A DNA stretch of 64,000 bases from Sporocytophaga sp. GTDB taxonomy: Bacteria; Bacteroidota; Bacteroidia; Cytophagales; Cytophagaceae. A model generated the notes under the pieces. It had not been told where the DNA came from, ran no database searches, and saw only the letters and a list, made by a program, of their open reading frames with translations. The DNA lies in NCBI RefSeq assembly GCF_017745095.1, contig NZ_JAGHZZ010000003.1:186001-250000 (forward strand), in the 5' to 3' direction. A program made the position numbers and the translations under genes. This document shows positions 21,078 through 30,110 of this stretch, in pieces (position 1 is the first letter of the stretch; each line of letters starts with the position of its first letter).

Positions 21078-21731
21078 TTAAAACCTACCAACTATGGAGT
21101 AAAGTTGATATAGCGATGAATTTAATTTCCTTTTACAATTTGAACACAAATCCATCTTTGCTTTGTCAGTTGTACGAATTGATTCAACAGCATCTTGCAT
21201 CACACAAAGAGTATTTTCACAATGATTCAATCCCAGATTATGTCCTAATTCATGGATTGAAACTTTCTTAATCCTTTCAACAAAAAGCTTCTTATATTTA
21301 TTGCGTAATCTAAAACTAGAGATTATAGAACTTGAGCCAGGGCAATAGCCCAGTCCAAAGATTCCCCAATCGCCATACTTCTCTTTTGGGGCTTTAACAT
21401 TTCCGAATACATCTTTTTTAGTTACTGATATATCCTGATCCGTCAATCCTATAATATAGTCAAGAGTATCAGCTTTATTCTCTTTCAAGTATTTTATTAA
21501 GACATCTGCTCTATATCTTGGAGATTTAATATTGGTGAATGCTTCTTGTGGTAATGGAGCTGTGGGCAATATGGAAGTCTTAAAGCCATATTTTCTTTGA
21601 ATAGTTGTTGATATCGTATCAATTATTTTCGAATCAAAGTTGCCAAATGGCTGTATGCCTATTCGAATGCCTTTGTCTTTTGAGCAACTCACCAAAATAA
21701 CCAATACAAAAACTATTAATTTAATTTTCAT
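21078..21731 (-). CDS. Archaemetzincin-like zinc metalloprotease, lipoprotein
   Basis: The protein has the archaemetzincin signature HELGHNLGLNHCENTLCVM, with three zinc histidines, the catalytic glutamate and the two following cysteines, and then CSNC, which completes the second zinc site. I chose the ATG at 21731 because MKIKLIVFVLVILVSC is then a clean lipoprotein signal with lipobox LVSC; the frame extends only to TTG at 21764. Archaemetzincins are mostly archaeal or eukaryotic and cytosolic, so a lipid-anchored version is notable. The substrate is unknown. Confidence 0.85.
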   Translation of the reverse strand: MKIKLIVFVLVILVSCSKDKGIRIGIQPFGNFDSKIIDTISTTIQRKYGFKTSILPTAPLPQEAFTNIKSPRYRADVLIKYLKENKADTLDYIIGLTDQDISVTKKDVFGNVKAPKEKYGDWGIFGLGYCPGSSSIISSFRLRNKYKKLFVERIKKVSIHELGHNLGLNHCENTLCVMQDAVESIRTTDKAKMDLCSNCKRKLNSSLYQLYSIVGRF

Positions 21732-22232
21732 TTTTTTAAGACTTTGGTGTTGATAATATAACAAAGTAGAACATATCTCTACTATGGTTTAAGCGTGAAA
21801 ATACTTGGAGCATGAAGAGAGCAGACGTTTCCTACATAATTATCAAGTTGAATAAATCTTGATCTTTCTCACTGCCAAAAACAATAATTCAACCATGAGC
21901 TATCTGATGAATTAATATCCTTTATTGAGAAAAAGCGTAAAAATAAACAATCTTCTTGTAAGATTTTATGGACTAATAAATCAATAAAATACAAATTAAT
22001 AAGAATATTTTACACTTTCGTGCATTTTATGGTGAGGTACTCAAGCAATATTCTGAAGTTACGAATGGCAGAAAAACATTAAGAGGCACATAAAGTATTG
22101 AATATGAATCTGCATCAATATTGGATTATTACTTTTTTGCCAGCTTGATAACCCTTAAATACCATATCTGAACAAATTTTCAATTCAATTTTAGATTTAG
22201 TAAATTACAGCTTTAAACTTAAACCCATTTTT
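21732..22232. other. AT-rich intergenic region
   Basis: About 500 bases between the divergent archaemetzincin and T9SS cargo genes. I see no convincing ORF, RNA gene or strong hairpin. It presumably holds both promoters. Confidence 0.45.
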
Positions 22233-23261
22233 ATGAAAAAAACATTTACAATTTTATCTTTGATTTTAGGTATCTATACCGTTCAAGCCCAACCTGAAAT
22301 TAATTCTTTAGTTGTTGTTAAGCCTGGTACAACCATTAAAGCATATGCAAAAGAAGACGCTACTGTTACTCCTGGTAATGCCGGAGCCAATCAAGTTTGG
22401 GATTTTTCCGGAGTGACTTTTAACCCTGCGGATTCTGAAACGTCTACAGCATTGGATCCTTCTAAAACGCCTTATGCTTCATCTTTCCCAACAGCAACTT
22501 TAGCTGAAACATCTGACAATATAAATTACGCATATTACAAAATGTCAGCTACAGAACAAGTATTACTCGGTAATTATGGTGTTAACGATGAAGGCGAAGG
22601 AATGGCTTTAGCTTATACTGACCCATTAACCATAATTAAAACTCCTCTTACTTATGGCGGTACTCAAACAGATGACTATTTTGTTTCTGTGGATATGGGG
22701 CTCGGATTTACAATGGATATGTCTGGAAGTATAACTAATGTTTATGACGGATATGGAACATTAAAAACTGTTAACGGAACATACAACAATGTTGTACGCT
22801 TAAAATCAACTAAGGTAGATGTTACATCTTTCTTTGGTATTGAAACAACAATTAACTCTGTTACTTATGCATACTACATTCCAGGATATACCAATTCTTT
22901 ATTCGCAATTTCTGAGATAAAAGTCACTGCAATGGATGAGGAGGAAACTACAAATGTTGTTTATTTATACGATCCATCATTCTTGACATCAAACAAAAAT
23001 GCATACTTACAAGATCTTAAATTATCTGTAAGTCCAAACCCTGCAAATAACTTTGTAACTGTTGATTTCAAAGACCTTACTTCAGGAAATTACACTTTAA
23101 AAATCACTGAACAAAATGGTGCTTCAGTTATGGAAAACAATATGTATGTAATGCAAGGTGATGTACAAACTATAGATATCGCTGAGCTTAAAAGTGGCAT
23201 GTATTTTCTAGAAGTTGCATCAGAGAATGGAAAGACAGTTAAAAAAATTGTAAAACAATAA
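22233..23261 (+). CDS. Secreted protein with T9SS type A sorting domain
   Basis: The 342-residue protein has a signal peptide ending at VQAQ and a C-terminal T9SS sorting domain of about 75 residues: SVSPNPANNFVTVDF, then KITEQNGASV, and the ending ELKSGMYFLEV...KTVKKIVKQ. The middle is rich in threonine, glycine and aromatic residues and is likely a beta-sandwich; I do not recognise its family. It should be exported through the type IX system to the surface or medium. Confidence 0.85.
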   Translation: MKKTFTILSLILGIYTVQAQPEINSLVVVKPGTTIKAYAKEDATVTPGNAGANQVWDFSGVTFNPADSETSTALDPSKTPYASSFPTATLAETSDNINYAYYKMSATEQVLLGNYGVNDEGEGMALAYTDPLTIIKTPLTYGGTQTDDYFVSVDMGLGFTMDMSGSITNVYDGYGTLKTVNGTYNNVVRLKSTKVDVTSFFGIETTINSVTYAYYIPGYTNSLFAISEIKVTAMDEEETTNVVYLYDPSFLTSNKNAYLQDLKLSVSPNPANNFVTVDFKDLTSGNYTLKITEQNGASVMENNMYVMQGDVQTIDIAELKSGMYFLEVASENGKTVKKIVKQ

Positions 23262-23269
23262 TTATAAAG

Positions 23270-23303
23270 AAAATGCCTGTTATTGCATTGTAACAGGCAT
23301 TTT
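23270..23303. terminator. Bidirectional intrinsic terminator
   Basis: AAAATGCCTGTTA pairs perfectly with TAACAGGCATTTT (13 bp, 8-base loop) between two convergent T9SS cargo genes. Confidence 0.85.
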
Positions 23304-23333
23304 CCATTTTTCAGAAGAATGATAGTCTTCTAT

Positions 23334-24158
23334 CTATTGAGCTTTTATAACCTTCCTTCGATCTGTATATCCATCGCCAACAAGCTCAACTAATACAACT
23401 CCTGGGGTCATATCAGAGATATCCACTTGAATCATATTTGCAGAAGCTGATATATCAATGGTTTTTATATGCTGGCCTAATTGGTTTTTGATTACAATTG
23501 AGCTATATTTTTTATTTACTTGGTTTAAGTCAACATTTAATGTATTTTCGATTACAGGATTGGGATACAGACTAACCATGCTTTCCCTTTGAGGACTATT
23601 GGTAGACATAATTATTATCTTTCCATCTTGCCTGCAGTCCTGGAACCTATCCAAAAAAATATCTTCAGAAAGCTTCTCAATCCAGAATTGAGGGGGTGCA
23701 ATGCCAGGCCCACTTAAAAAGCCATACACGGTATCATTTCGTACCTCAAGCACTGTGCTCTCAGCAGTATTGATATCATAATAATTAATAAAACGATAAT
23801 CCCCAACAACGTCCCAATCATTTATCTTTTCTGTAATTTTATTTACTGCAAAATAAATGGTATCATTTACGGAACCTAAATCTTTTGATTTATTCATCTC
23901 GATTTCAAAATCTGGAGAACATATTTTTATAAGTGTACCATCCCATACAGTTATAGTATCTCTTTGCTCTGATCCAATAAGGGTGGAAATCAATTTTATC
24001 TTTAAAGAGTGATCATGATTAGAAATAATCTTCCCTTTTGCAATAAACTCTCGATTCTGGATGGATTGACAAAATGAACGGAATTGTAAAGTACATCCTT
24101 TGACAGAGTAGTTAATAGTTAGAAGACAAGCAGCGAGAATGGTAAAAATTTTTTTCAT
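23334..24158 (-). CDS. Secreted protein with T9SS type A sorting domain
   Basis: The 274-residue protein begins MKKIFTILAACLLTINYSVKG, a signal peptide, and ends with a T9SS domain: SLYPNPVIENTLNVDL, then IKNQLGQHIKTIDIS and MTPGVVLVELVGDG...RRKVIKAQ. The N-terminal half has several cysteines (CTLQFRSFCQS, KICSPDF) and the phrase FIAKGKIISN, as in small secreted proteins of gliding Bacteroidetes. The function of the mature domain is unknown. Confidence 0.85.
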   Translation of the reverse strand: MKKIFTILAACLLTINYSVKGCTLQFRSFCQSIQNREFIAKGKIISNHDHSLKIKLISTLIGSEQRDTITVWDGTLIKICSPDFEIEMNKSKDLGSVNDTIYFAVNKITEKINDWDVVGDYRFINYYDINTAESTVLEVRNDTVYGFLSGPGIAPPQFWIEKLSEDIFLDRFQDCRQDGKIIIMSTNSPQRESMVSLYPNPVIENTLNVDLNQVNKKYSSIVIKNQLGQHIKTIDISASANMIQVDISDMTPGVVLVELVGDGYTDRRKVIKAQ

Positions 24159-24200
24159 ACAAATATCAATTTACATTTATTAAAAAGAATCTGATATCTC

Positions 24201-24686
24201 TTAGACCTCAACTTCAGTTAAAAGTTCCCGCCAGCCACTTCCCTCTGCATATTTTTTAATCACTTGGTTCCGCTCAGCAAGTAATTTTTCCATATATGAT
24301 TTCAAAAATAAAACATTTACAAATTTACCAAGGAATCCAAGTGGAGATTGAAATTCAAAACGGTCGGTCATTAACGTCTGGCCATTCTTTTTCTCAAAAA
24401 TATGATCATGCCTGAACGAACTAAATGGACCGCTAACCATCTCATCAACAAAAAAATGGGGCGCATTGTATTCAGTAATCTTTGATGTGAGCTGGAGCCA
24501 GAATCCAAAATGTCTGGCCCTCCAGGTTACTGTTTCATGAAGCCCTATAAGACCAGACATTTTTCCTGCAATAACTTTCTCTTCAGATTTTTTTGTTGAA
24601 ATCTGATGTAGCTCAATGCTCCTTGATAAGTTAAAGCAAACTTCAAGTGGAGCATTGATAGAAGTATGTAGAATAATTAAAGACAA
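24201..24686 (-). CDS. SRPBCC family protein (ligand-binding/cyclase-like)
   Basis: A 161-residue START-like protein with INAPLEVCFNLSRSIELHQIST near the start, VTWRARHFGFWLQLTSKI in the middle, and FRHDHIFEKKNGQTLMTDRFEFQSPLGFLG towards the end, matching a common Bacteroidetes SRPBCC subfamily. No ATG is in frame. The start TTG at 24684-24686 gives the N-terminus seen in relatives, and it begins 11 bases after the stop of the FMN reductase gene, so the two form an operon. Confidence 0.85.
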   Translation of the reverse strand: MSLIILHTSINAPLEVCFNLSRSIELHQISTKKSEEKVIAGKMSGLIGLHETVTWRARHFGFWLQLTSKITEYNAPHFFVDEMVSGPFSSFRHDHIFEKKNGQTLMTDRFEFQSPLGFLGKFVNVLFLKSYMEKLLAERNQVIKKYAEGSGWRELLTEVEV

Positions 24687-24697
24687 ACCTAAATGAA

Positions 24698-25258
24698 TTA
24701 TGCATCCATCCTCTTTTTGGCTTCAATGCACCATAACAGCTCGTTGATAAATGCGGTAGCTCTCTTATCTGTTCCAGCTTTGTCAACAGGATTACCTTGT
24801 TCATCAAATGATTTATCAATAGTTGGTACAGGGAACATGGCTGGAACAGTCCAGGCCCTTATTTTCCACAGAGAAAACTGCAAAGATGTAATTACCTGTG
24901 TACCCCCGAAGCTTCCTCCTGATACTGTAGAAATAGCTACAGGTTTTCTATGCCATTCATCATAAAGGAGATCTATAACATTTTTTAAACTTGAAGGATA
25001 TCCACCGTTATATTCCGGTGTAACAATCAACACTCCGTCTGCATTTTTTACTTTGGAAGCAAAATCAAGCATTTGGGAAGTAGGATTTGGTTGAAACCTG
25101 AGACGCTCATCAAAGAGAGGAAAATTATATTCCAGTAAATCAAGTATTTCAACAGAGGCAAGACTATTTGACTCTATAAAATTTTTAAAGTAAAGTGCCG
25201 CGCGATGACTTTTTCTGTCTCTTCTTACGCTTGCAGAGATGATGATTATATGTGGCAT
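24698..25258 (-). CDS. NADPH-dependent FMN reductase family protein
   Basis: A flavodoxin-like quinone or FMN reductase of 186 residues. The FMN phosphate-binding loop is ISASVRRDRKSHRAA, the second flavin contact is VTPEYNGGYPSSLKNVIDLL (the PEYN.S signature of the family), and VSGGSFGGTQ follows. Homologues reduce quinones, chromate or azo dyes and lower oxidative stress. It is the first gene of a two-gene operon with the SRPBCC protein. Confidence 0.92.
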   Translation of the reverse strand: MPHIIIISASVRRDRKSHRAALYFKNFIESNSLASVEILDLLEYNFPLFDERLRFQPNPTSQMLDFASKVKNADGVLIVTPEYNGGYPSSLKNVIDLLYDEWHRKPVAISTVSGGSFGGTQVITSLQFSLWKIRAWTVPAMFPVPTIDKSFDEQGNPVDKAGTDKRATAFINELLWCIEAKKRMDA

Positions 25259-25483
25259 GATTCAATATTAACAAAAAATATCATCCTTACAAGACTAAAA
25301 TCTTCCAATAATGAGACGAAGTGACCTATTTAACTTACAATTTAAATGGTTGGTCGGAACCTGCAATATAACCTGAGATATTAGGATTTATCCAAGACTA
25401 AAATTCCCTTAACCTAACTCATTTTCAATTGGAAATCAGCCCGAAATTTCTTATTATTGCCTTCATCTATCTACAAAAAGCGC

Positions 25484-26905
25484 ATGATTTTTAATAGCAT
25501 TCACTTTTTAGAATTTATTCTAATATTTATACCATTATATTACTTTTTCAAGGGAAAGTTAAGATTATGGTTTACCCTGGGAGCAAGTTATTTCTTCTAT
25601 GGGTATTGGGACTATCGCTTTCTGGCATTGGTCCTTGCATCGACAATATTCGAGTATAACCTTGCATTGTACCTGGAGAAAACGGAAGACGAGAAAAAGA
25701 GAAAAAGACTGCTCATTACCAGCATAGTATTCAATCTGATTACATTAGGTTTCTTCAAATACTTCAATTTCTTTATAGAATCAACCAATGGAATATTGGG
25801 GTTATTCGGAACGGGGACCATTCACAACACCCTTCATATTATTCTGCCTATTGGAATTTCATTTTATACCTTTCAGGCAATCAGCTACACAACAGACATT
25901 TACAAAAGAAAGATAAAAGCAGAAACAGACTTTGCGGCGTTTTCAGTGTACTCAATCTTCTTTGCGAAACTTACAGCGGGCCCGATATTGAGGGCCCACG
26001 ACTTTTTACCTCAACTTAAAACAGATCAGAAATTCACCTGGGATAATTTTGAAACAGGATTGGCAAGAGTGCTTTTAGGATTTGCAAAAAAAATAATCAT
26101 TGCTGATTCTCTTGGTTCTTTTGTGGGAACCGCATTTGCATTTCCTGAAAAATACTCATCCCTGTATCTCATCATTGGGATTATATTCTACTCTTTCCAG
26201 ATATACTGTGACTTTTCCGGATATTCTGATATTGCAATTGGGCTCGCAAGAATACTGGGATATCGTTTTCCTCAAAACTTTAACTTCCCATACCTGGCTA
26301 AAAACTTTTCAGAATTCTGGAGCCGCTGGCACATGTCACTTTCCAGCTGGCTGAGAGAATATCTTTACATTCCGCTTGGTGGAAACCGTAATGGTAAATT
26401 CAACGCTTACAGAAACCTTATGATCACTATGCTACTTGGAGGCCTTTGGCATGGGGCCAACTGGACTTTCGTAGTCTGGGGCGGATTAAACGGAATATAC
26501 CTAGTAGCCCAACGTCTTATTCTGCCAACGACCGACAGAATCGCGAAGTTAGTACCGAAACAATTATTCGTTCCTACTGCTATGATAATTGTATTTCTTC
26601 TTACTTGTTTTTCAAGGATATTTTTCAGAAGTAATAATTTTGAAGGAGCATTTGAAATGATAAAAGGAATATTTTCTTTCAATGATATGTCATTCAGTCA
26701 TTTGCCTAATATGTTCGTTATCATCAAAAATATAGGACTGATATCTATCTTAATGGTTCTGGAGTATGTTCACCAAAGCAATGACTTTGAAGAGTTAGTA
26801 TTAAAATCTCCAACTTTTAAAATAATCGCATTTTCAGTAATCCTTTGGATGATCGCTCTATTCGGTACATTCAGTGACTCTCAATTCATTTATATACAAT
26901 TTTAA
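25484..26905 (+). CDS. MBOAT family O-acyltransferase (AlgI-like)
   Basis: A polytopic membrane acyltransferase. I start at ATG 25484 (MIFNSIHFLEFILIF); the frame begins upstream only with a TTG. About 10 membrane segments are apparent over 473 residues. The MBOAT active histidine is in GLWHGANWTF, with the earlier conserved FWSRWHMSLSSWLREYLYIPLGG. Family members such as AlgI and DltB move acyl groups across the membrane to polysaccharides. The SGNH-type gene 14 bases downstream supplies the expected periplasmic partner, so the pair probably O-acetylates an exported polymer. Confidence 0.94.
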   Translation: MIFNSIHFLEFILIFIPLYYFFKGKLRLWFTLGASYFFYGYWDYRFLALVLASTIFEYNLALYLEKTEDEKKRKRLLITSIVFNLITLGFFKYFNFFIESTNGILGLFGTGTIHNTLHIILPIGISFYTFQAISYTTDIYKRKIKAETDFAAFSVYSIFFAKLTAGPILRAHDFLPQLKTDQKFTWDNFETGLARVLLGFAKKIIIADSLGSFVGTAFAFPEKYSSLYLIIGIIFYSFQIYCDFSGYSDIAIGLARILGYRFPQNFNFPYLAKNFSEFWSRWHMSLSSWLREYLYIPLGGNRNGKFNAYRNLMITMLLGGLWHGANWTFVVWGGLNGIYLVAQRLILPTTDRIAKLVPKQLFVPTAMIIVFLLTCFSRIFFRSNNFEGAFEMIKGIFSFNDMSFSHLPNMFVIIKNIGLISILMVLEYVHQSNDFEELVLKSPTFKIIAFSVILWMIALFGTFSDSQFIYIQF

Positions 26906-26919
26906 ATCGGCATCGAGCA

Positions 26920-27879
26920 ATGAAAGAATCTGTTATTGAAAATACTATCGAGATAAAAGCTCCTTCCATTGAAGTTGAGATAAAATCAGAAGTTGCAAAG
27001 AAAGAGAAGAACAGGCTTTGGCTCTATTTAGTGTTAATTCCTCTTATATTCCTGGGAGATCGCGGCATAGGTGCTTTCCTTGAATATCTTACCATGACAA
27101 GCAACCTTCGTTATTCTAAGTTATACAATGGCAAAGGTGAGGCAGATATAGTCATACTCGGGAACTCAAGAGGAAACGGCTATTATGAACCTGAGATAAG
27201 AAAGATCACTGGCATGACAACACTGAACTTAAGTTATAATGCTTTGCCTGGAGAGATCGGTCAGGCACTTATTGAAGACTATTTTGAAAGATATAAGGCA
27301 AAGCTTGTAATTGTTGATGTAAGCCTTGTCATGAAAACTGAAGATCAGGTGATCACTAGCTTCAGGCCCTATATGAGTAAGTCAGAAAAAATATCTGCTC
27401 TTATTCAAGACGTCTCCCCTGCAACAGCCAGAGGCTGCAAGATTTCAAGGCTTTATCAGTACAACTCGGAACTCTTCCACAGAGCATTATACTATCTTGG
27501 TAAGCAGGAAGGAGATTGGATCCTGAATAAACAAATAAAAGAAGAACTTCTAACACATGATAATCTGGCTGACAGTCTAGATGTAGTCATCAAGCAAGGA
27601 GGACTTGACAATTTGAAAGCTATAGCTGAAGTGGCTAAAAAGCATAATACAAAGGTAGAATTCGTGATAGCTCCGTATCATTCAATCTGGCTAAACAAAA
27701 TCCATAACATCAAGGATTTTCTTGCTGCTATCAAAAATAATACTGGTGTTGAGGTGAGAGATTATTGCCGCTTTACCAATGACAAAACATGTTACTCAGA
27801 TTACCTTCACCTGAATAAAAAAGGGAGCCTTCTGTACATGAAAAAATTGCAGGATGATGGAGTGTTTGCGCTGAAGTAG
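26920..27879 (+). CDS. SGNH-like acyltransferase partner of MBOAT protein
   Basis: A 319-residue protein with one N-terminal membrane segment (LWLYLVLIPLIFLGDRGIGAFL, about residues 35-55) and an extracytoplasmic SGNH/GDSL-like domain. The nucleophile serine is in ILGNSRGNGY, and the distal Asp-His pair is in YSDYLHLNKKGS. Proteins such as AlgX, PatB or DltD play this role next to MBOAT proteins. It begins 14 bases after the MBOAT stop. The polymer acylated is unknown. Confidence 0.82.
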   Translation: MKESVIENTIEIKAPSIEVEIKSEVAKKEKNRLWLYLVLIPLIFLGDRGIGAFLEYLTMTSNLRYSKLYNGKGEADIVILGNSRGNGYYEPEIRKITGMTTLNLSYNALPGEIGQALIEDYFERYKAKLVIVDVSLVMKTEDQVITSFRPYMSKSEKISALIQDVSPATARGCKISRLYQYNSELFHRALYYLGKQEGDWILNKQIKEELLTHDNLADSLDVVIKQGGLDNLKAIAEVAKKHNTKVEFVIAPYHSIWLNKIHNIKDFLAAIKNNTGVEVRDYCRFTNDKTCYSDYLHLNKKGSLLYMKKLQDDGVFALK

Positions 27880-27899
27880 TATGTGAAGTCTAAAAATAA

Positions 27900-27941
27900 A
27901 AAAAGAACCTTTCTGCAATCATAATCCAGAAGGTTCTTTTT
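27900..27941. terminator. Intrinsic terminator after the MBOAT/SGNH operon
   Basis: AAAGAACCTT and AGAAGGTTCTTTT flank an 18-base loop, and T6 follows on the plus strand. A runs on the other side make it usable in both directions. Confidence 0.7.
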
Positions 27942-28325
27942 TATCTACCTCCTGCAATACCTATAAAAGTTCCGGTAGTATAAGATGCTTCTCCATAAAA
28001 CAGCCAAAGAATTGCATTGGCAACCTCCTCAGGACTTCCAACTCTCAGCATTGGAATTGTTGATTTTATCCTAATCTATTCTCCTTGGTTCACCGCCGCT
28101 TTCATGAATATCAGTGTCTATAAACATGTCTTACCGCATTAACTCTTATTCCTTCAGCAGCTACCTCTTTGTAAAGATCAATTATAAAAGAATCAATTGC
28201 TCCCTTTGATGTTTCACCCTTTTATCTGGTGGAATTTCATTAATAATAACGTATGTACATCCACCTTGCCTGGAATTCTCTCAAGTGTATAGAGAGCATT
28301 AACGAGTGGTTTTTCTTTTTAATCT
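27941..28325 (-). pseudogene. Short-chain dehydrogenase/reductase remnant
   Basis: Read on the minus strand, pieces of an SDR C-terminal half appear in different frames: KGAIDSF, then KEVAAEGIRVNAV, then TDIHESGGEP, then IPMLRVGSPEEVANAILWLF and finally EASYTTGTFIGIAGGR with the stop at 27941. These match the usual SDR order (active-site region onwards), but at least two frameshifts and an upstream deletion interrupt it. Weak traces of the N-terminal part (LVNALYTLERIPGKVD) appear near 28260-28300. The gene is dead. Confidence 0.75.
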
Positions 28326-28366
28326 AGCCATCAACAGAAAGATTTAATGGGAGATAAAATACCTCA

Positions 28367-29029
28367 TTACCAAAACTTCCACCAAGGCTTGCCTAAACTT
28401 GCTGAAGAAGGATTTATGATATTAGAGTATCTATAACCCTCCAGCCTTGTTTCAAATAAAAAATCATCGCAACGATCAAGTTGTTCACCAAGGTATTTGC
28501 CAGTTATTTCAAATACAAACTCTTCACCTACCTGATCTTCAGTCATTGGCTCATCAGGAAAGTCTTCAAAAAGGTAGGATCGCTTCCCATCTGCAGCAAT
28601 ATGTGATTTGGACAATAAATCAAGTTCCTCTTTCAATGGCTCACCAAATTCAACAAAAGTCCCGCTATCTGCGCTTCCTGCCCTTGAGCGTATCTTTTGC
28701 CCATCTTTGATAACAGCGTATCCCCAGAGGTTCACAACGCTATGCAAAACAATAGAACATATTTCGGCATTTGGGAATTTTTCTATCAATACTCTTTCAG
28801 CATGTCCCGGTGTTTCCTCGAAAAAATTCATGGGCATATCCGGGGCACATATTATAAGATTGTTTTTATATCTACCAATATATACTTCATTTTCATCCGG
28901 ATTTATGACCTCTTCCACCGTCTTGTCTTTAATCTTTGACAAATTAGAAAAACCTAATTCAGACAATAAGGATTTATAATCTGTTTCCGTTTTTGAATGA
29001 ATAATGATTGCAGATGCTTTCCATCCCAT
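28367..29029 (-). CDS. Conserved hypothetical protein
   Basis: A 220-residue acidic soluble protein starting MGWKASAIIIHSKTETDYKSLL and ending with GKPWWKFW. No signal peptide or membrane segment is visible. I have seen this N-terminus in uncharacterised proteins but cannot name a function. The ORF is intact, with a normal ATG at 29027-29029 and codon use like its neighbours. Confidence 0.7.
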   Translation of the reverse strand: MGWKASAIIIHSKTETDYKSLLSELGFSNLSKIKDKTVEEVINPDENEVYIGRYKNNLIICAPDMPMNFFEETPGHAERVLIEKFPNAEICSIVLHSVVNLWGYAVIKDGQKIRSRAGSADSGTFVEFGEPLKEELDLLSKSHIAADGKRSYLFEDFPDEPMTEDQVGEEFVFEITGKYLGEQLDRCDDFLFETRLEGYRYSNIINPSSASLGKPWWKFW

Positions 29030-29116
29030 ATTTTATTAAGTTTTGCTTGTATGAATTATCTTGAAAAATTATATACTCTCATATAAAAATTACGGTAAAC
29101 AAACGGCAGAATAAAT

Positions 29117-29509
29117 TCATTCTTTGAACCTTATCAATTCCTTTTCTTCGTGCGTGCAATCATATACATCAGTCCTGCTATATTTACCCAATTCTAATGC
29201 TAATTGCTTCATCTTTGTATATTTTCCTCTCGCAATTTCCAAACGGTTTTTATCAAGCTTAAGATTTACACTGACCTTAGTTTCTAAAAAAGAAAACATA
29301 GGAACGTTTAGCCTGGGTAATTGATATAAGTCATAATTCACTTCCCGATATAAACTTTTATTAAGAGTTAAAGTAACCAGGCTGAAGTTTTTTAATAGTC
29401 TCCATCTCCCAAAATTCACTTCTAAAATTTTATAATAACTGCGATATTTTCTATTGATAAAATCCACCTTAGCCCTTTCCTGTGCCAAGTGAAAACAAGA
29501 ATAAAACAA
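29117..29509 (-). CDS. Small membrane protein, C-terminal fragment (frameshifted)
   Basis: This 130-residue ORF has only a TTG start and looks like the soluble part of a larger membrane protein: INRKYRSYYKILEVNFGRWRLL, then LALELGKYSRTDVYDCTHEEKELIRF. The frame overlapping its start (29469-29630) encodes two membrane segments that usually precede such a domain. The two frames would join around 29469-29475 with a single-base change. The function is unknown. Confidence 0.5.
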   Translation of the reverse strand: MFYSCFHLAQERAKVDFINRKYRSYYKILEVNFGRWRLLKNFSLVTLTLNKSLYREVNYDLYQLPRLNVPMFSFLETKVSVNLKLDKNRLEIARGKYTKMKQLALELGKYSRTDVYDCTHEEKELIRFKE

Positions 29510-29630
29510 CTCCTATAATTTGTAAAAACAATTCGGGAACCATTATCAAACCTATTCCAATCATCATAGGAATAATAGATAAAACTTTAGTAACTGCTGG
29601 GAGTCCGTCTATTTTATTATCGATAACCAT
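29469..29630 (-). CDS. Small membrane protein, N-terminal fragment
   Basis: A 53-residue ORF starting at ATG 29628-29630 (MVIDNKIDGLPAVTK). It has two hydrophobic helices, VLSIIPMMIGIGLIMV and LFLQIIGVVLFLFSLG, and then stops. The fragment downstream in another frame supplies the cytoplasmic domain. Together they would give a protein of about 175 residues with two membrane helices. Confidence 0.5.
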   Translation of the reverse strand: MVIDNKIDGLPAVTKVLSIIPMMIGIGLIMVPELFLQIIGVVLFLFSLGTGKG

Positions 29631-29645
29631 CAATCAAAAAAACAG

Positions 29646-30110
29646 CTATTTTATATCTTTCAAAACTGCTCCCAATCGGTCAAGGTTCTCTTCATTCTTA
29701 TCGGTCACAAAACCTTTTAGTTTATTACATTCTTCCGGAGTCTTAAAGATCATCCTGAAATAGACTTTTGTTTCACTAACAGATATTGCTTCAAAAGTTG
29801 CTTCTATTTGGAACTTTGGTTGAGAGATATGATTCAATACGACCAGACCAGGCTCTTCAATTTTCACAAAAACACTTTCATTAGGGTAGTCCTTTTTATC
29901 AGGACCATGCATAACAAATGACCATTTACCTCCGGGTTGGAAATTAAATTCATTAAACGTATTGGCAAAACCTTCAGGTCCCCACCATCTCTTTAAATAT
30001 TCAGGGTTGGACCAGGCTTTAAATACTTGCTCTCTAGATGCTTTTACAATTCTGACATTTAATACCTCTCTGTCGGGAGAAGACACATAAGTTTCCTGTA
30101 ATTCTGCCAT
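29646..30110 (-). CDS. SRPBCC/AHSA1 domain protein
   Basis: A 154-residue START-like protein. REQVFKAWSNPEYLKRWWGPEGFANTFNEFNFQPGGKWSFVMHGPDKKDYPNES spans the conserved WWGP and GG.W regions of the AHSA1 family, and LKGFVTDKNEENLDRLGAVLKDIK is the C-terminal helix. This subfamily is often beside ArsR regulators, but none is here. The ligand is unknown. Confidence 0.9.
   Translation of the reverse strand: MAELQETYVSSPDREVLNVRIVKASREQVFKAWSNPEYLKRWWGPEGFANTFNEFNFQPGGKWSFVMHGPDKKDYPNESVFVKIEEPGLVVLNHISQPKFQIEATFEAISVSETKVYFRMIFKTPEECNKLKGFVTDKNEENLDRLGAVLKDIK

Noticed and set aside
25457-25483. Upstream TTG extension of the MBOAT gene
   Set aside because: The extension adds a non-conserved stretch before an ATG that starts with the first membrane helix.
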